Source: Pseudoalteromonas luteoviolacea H33-S (GTDB lineage Bacteria > Pseudomonadota > Gammaproteobacteria > Enterobacterales > Alteromonadaceae). From it: 64,000 bases of DNA. The translations under genes were made by a program, and so were the position numbers. The DNA lies in assembly GCF_001625695.1 (NCBI RefSeq), contig NZ_AUXY01000080.1, positions 160,031 through 224,030 on the forward strand. The letters are read 5' to 3'. This document shows, in pieces, positions 62,457 to 64,000 of this stretch; positions within the stretch are counted from its first letter, which is position 1; each line of letters starts with the position of its first letter. Below the pieces are notes generated by a model. That model had not been told where the DNA came from. It saw only the letters and a program-made list of their open reading frames with translations, and did not search any database.

Positions 62457-63615
62457 ATTTTTCATCTGCCTTAAGCCAAAACAAGCTGCCCTCCACAGAG
62501 CGCCAAGCCTTTAAACCACCTTTATTGATATATTCTTTAAAAGCACCTGAACCATGGCTGCTATCACTAAGCGTACTACTCACCGCAAGATTTATGATTT
62601 CTGGAAATAACCTTTTTGTGTCTTGCTTTAAAGCAATCGAAACCGGGTTATTACCATGTTGAGCATAGTTACATAATAGACGCGTAGCACTAGCAGCGAA
62701 ATCATCTTTGCCAAATTTAGATAAAACTCGATTTACGGCTTCCCAGTCTTTTTGCCTGATATAACAATTACATAATTGGTAGCGATTGTTATAATAATCA
62801 CTTGGTGCCAATTGAAGTAGAGTCTCAAGCTCAATTTTTGCAGATTCAAAGTCATCTAAATTATAATGGACCTGTGCTTTTCTAGCTTTCAATATGAGAT
62901 AAGGCTGTACTTCATCTAGGCACTCTAATTCACTCGCATATTGCTCGATAAAGCTAGCAGTGATTAATTCACGTTCAATTACAGTGATCAATTCATGAAT
63001 GAATTTAAGTGTTGAAGGACTATCGCTACTTAAAATATCATTAAGGTGACTCTCGATTTTGTTGCGGTCAAAACTAGGCTGCGTACTTAATTCATCGGCT
63101 TCAGCTATGCATTCTTTGGAAAAGCGCATTTCATAAGCCGTCTTACTAATACAAGACTCTAAATTTTGAAAAGCAAATATAACCGAGTCAGCAAAATCAT
63201 CACAGGCACTGAATACACTCTGTGCGCTTAGGTAGCTTTTAAAGCCCATGAGTTTTTTAGTTAGCTCACCTAATTGGTGTCTTTGCTTATCACTTAATGC
63301 AATGTTTTCAATAAAACTGAGCGCTTGTAGCATACCCGAACAATAATTTGGCAACGGCTTATCCGCGAGTAGATCCTGCCCAAGCCTGTCCTTTGTGAGG
63401 TTACACTCCTCAGGTAAAGAAAAATCCCCACGCAATACCCTATCCATGCAAGCATGATAAAACCGCAATAAAGCACTATAGCGTAAAGTTAGATCGGTGT
63501 TTTCTTCACCTAAAAGCTTTGTGATCCATAAGCTGGGTAATACGGTTTGTGGCGTTAGACCCAAGCCAATAATATATCCCTCGATATAAAATGGGTCATG
63601 CTGTTCATCTGACAA
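62455..63615 (-). CDS. UPF0149-like protein with C-terminal TPR region
   Basis: A 386-residue cytoplasmic protein. The first 110 residues resemble the UPF0149/YecA family, in which a GLGLTPQTVLPSLWITKLLG-type segment (about 17-36) precedes helices of unknown role. The remaining 270 residues are helical, with one or two TPR-like repeats near 265-310 (KAQVHYNLDDFESAKIELET, RYQLCNCYIRQKDWEAV). The start is a TTG at 63615; no good ribosome-binding site precedes it. An upstream ATT is in frame, so the start is uncertain. The combination is not one I know as a named protein. Confidence 0.6.
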   Translation of the reverse strand: MSDEQHDPFYIEGYIIGLGLTPQTVLPSLWITKLLGEENTDLTLRYSALLRFYHACMDRVLRGDFSLPEECNLTKDRLGQDLLADKPLPNYCSGMLQALSFIENIALSDKQRHQLGELTKKLMGFKSYLSAQSVFSACDDFADSVIFAFQNLESCISKTAYEMRFSKECIAEADELSTQPSFDRNKIESHLNDILSSDSPSTLKFIHELITVIERELITASFIEQYASELECLDEVQPYLILKARKAQVHYNLDDFESAKIELETLLQLAPSDYYNNRYQLCNCYIRQKDWEAVNRVLSKFGKDDFAASATRLLCNYAQHGNNPVSIALKQDTKRLFPEIINLAVSSTLSDSSHGSGAFKEYINKGGLKAWRSVEGSLFWLKADEK

Positions 63616-64000
63616 AAAAGACAGCTCATCTATAACTTTATTAATGCTTTACAATCCTTAAAGCCACGTAACTTTATGTTTTTTTTAATATGATACATGA
63701 CTGAATATCTTATTTACACAAAAAAATAACGCACAGTTACCAAAATGACTAATAAAAGAAATATTTAACGATAAAAAAGTACAGTAAATCCAAAAGGCGT
63801 TTTATTTTTTAGATACAAAAAGCATTAGTTCAGCCAAATAAATTAACAGGATAATTGCTAGTTTTGGTATTATCATTAAATCAAATTAATTTATATAAAC
63901 TCACATCTATGAACCAAATAAAAATAGCAGTCTAGTAAAAACCTCGTACCTATTAGCAACAGTACCCAAATGCATTTTCGAGACTGTAATAAAAACTGTG
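63616..64000. other. Non-coding right edge
   Basis: About 385 AT-rich bases upstream of the minus-strand UPF0149-like gene. I see no gene, no hairpin with a T-run and no regulator box; probably promoter DNA for genes on either side. Confidence 0.45.

Overview
The window looks like chromosomal DNA of a marine gammaproteobacterium of the order Alteromonadales, most likely Pseudoalteromonas or a close relative. This is inferred from the low GC content, TonB-dependent receptors with the 'IEKIxVxGSR'-type N-terminus, many multi-PAS or membrane hybrid histidine kinases, a giant Ig/cadherin surface protein, and the mix of housekeeping genes (rlmF, tdk, sodA, ltaE). There are no rRNA or tRNA genes, no CRISPR array, and no insertion sequence or prophage that I can recognise.

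Layout. Positions 1-550 hold the start of a small basic protein running off the left edge, then a regulatory region. Positions 548-4697 hold a TonB-dependent receptor followed by a TPR-sulfotransferase. Positions 4709-12000 hold an alpha/beta hydrolase, rlmF, two histidine-kinase proteins, tdk and an orphan periplasmic binding protein. Positions 12174-14803 form an iron and oxidative-stress block: sodA with a TPR-like partner, a bacterioferritin pair (one subunit with the ferroxidase site, the other with the haem Met), and bfd. Positions 15157-32919 are one 17.8-kb gene for a surface protein of about 5,920 residues. Positions 33720-40944 hold a hybrid kinase, a cation-efflux protein, a membrane NERD-like protein and two paralogous WD40 lipoproteins. 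Positions 41175-43112 hold a small membrane protein and a His-rich, AztD-like lipoprotein behind two Zur boxes. Positions 43369-49971 are a sugar regulon, probably for trehalose: GH37 trehalase, MFS transporter, LacI-type regulator and TonB receptor, with matching LacI-type palindromes in front of the transporter operon and the receptor. Positions 50229-57128 hold a phospholipase C-like secreted protein, an Asp/Glu racemase, two paralogous outer-membrane barrels, ltaE, a cupin and a DUF2938-like membrane protein. Positions 57282-63615 hold another hybrid kinase, a small secreted protein, a stand-alone BLUF photoreceptor next to an EAL phosphodiesterase, and a UPF0149/TPR protein.

How the genes fit together. 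Three metal circuits can be read from sequence: Fur-like sites around bfr, bfd and sodA, tandem Zur boxes before the zinc lipoprotein, and a CDF exporter. The trehalose block is a complete outer-membrane-to-cytoplasm uptake and hydrolysis route under one regulator. The BLUF/EAL pair suggests light input to c-di-GMP turnover.

The least ordinary object is the giant protein. It has three modules of about 662 residues, each with a canonical EF-hand loop, then alternating Ig-like repeats, cadherin-like repeats and a choice-of-anchor-U domain. It ends in a GlyGly-CTERM-like segment fused in frame to a signal-peptide-like segment and an outer-membrane barrel. Where an upstream start codon lacked a ribosome-binding site and a downstream one had a good one, I used the downstream one and said so. 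All domain calls are by eye; no database search was run.
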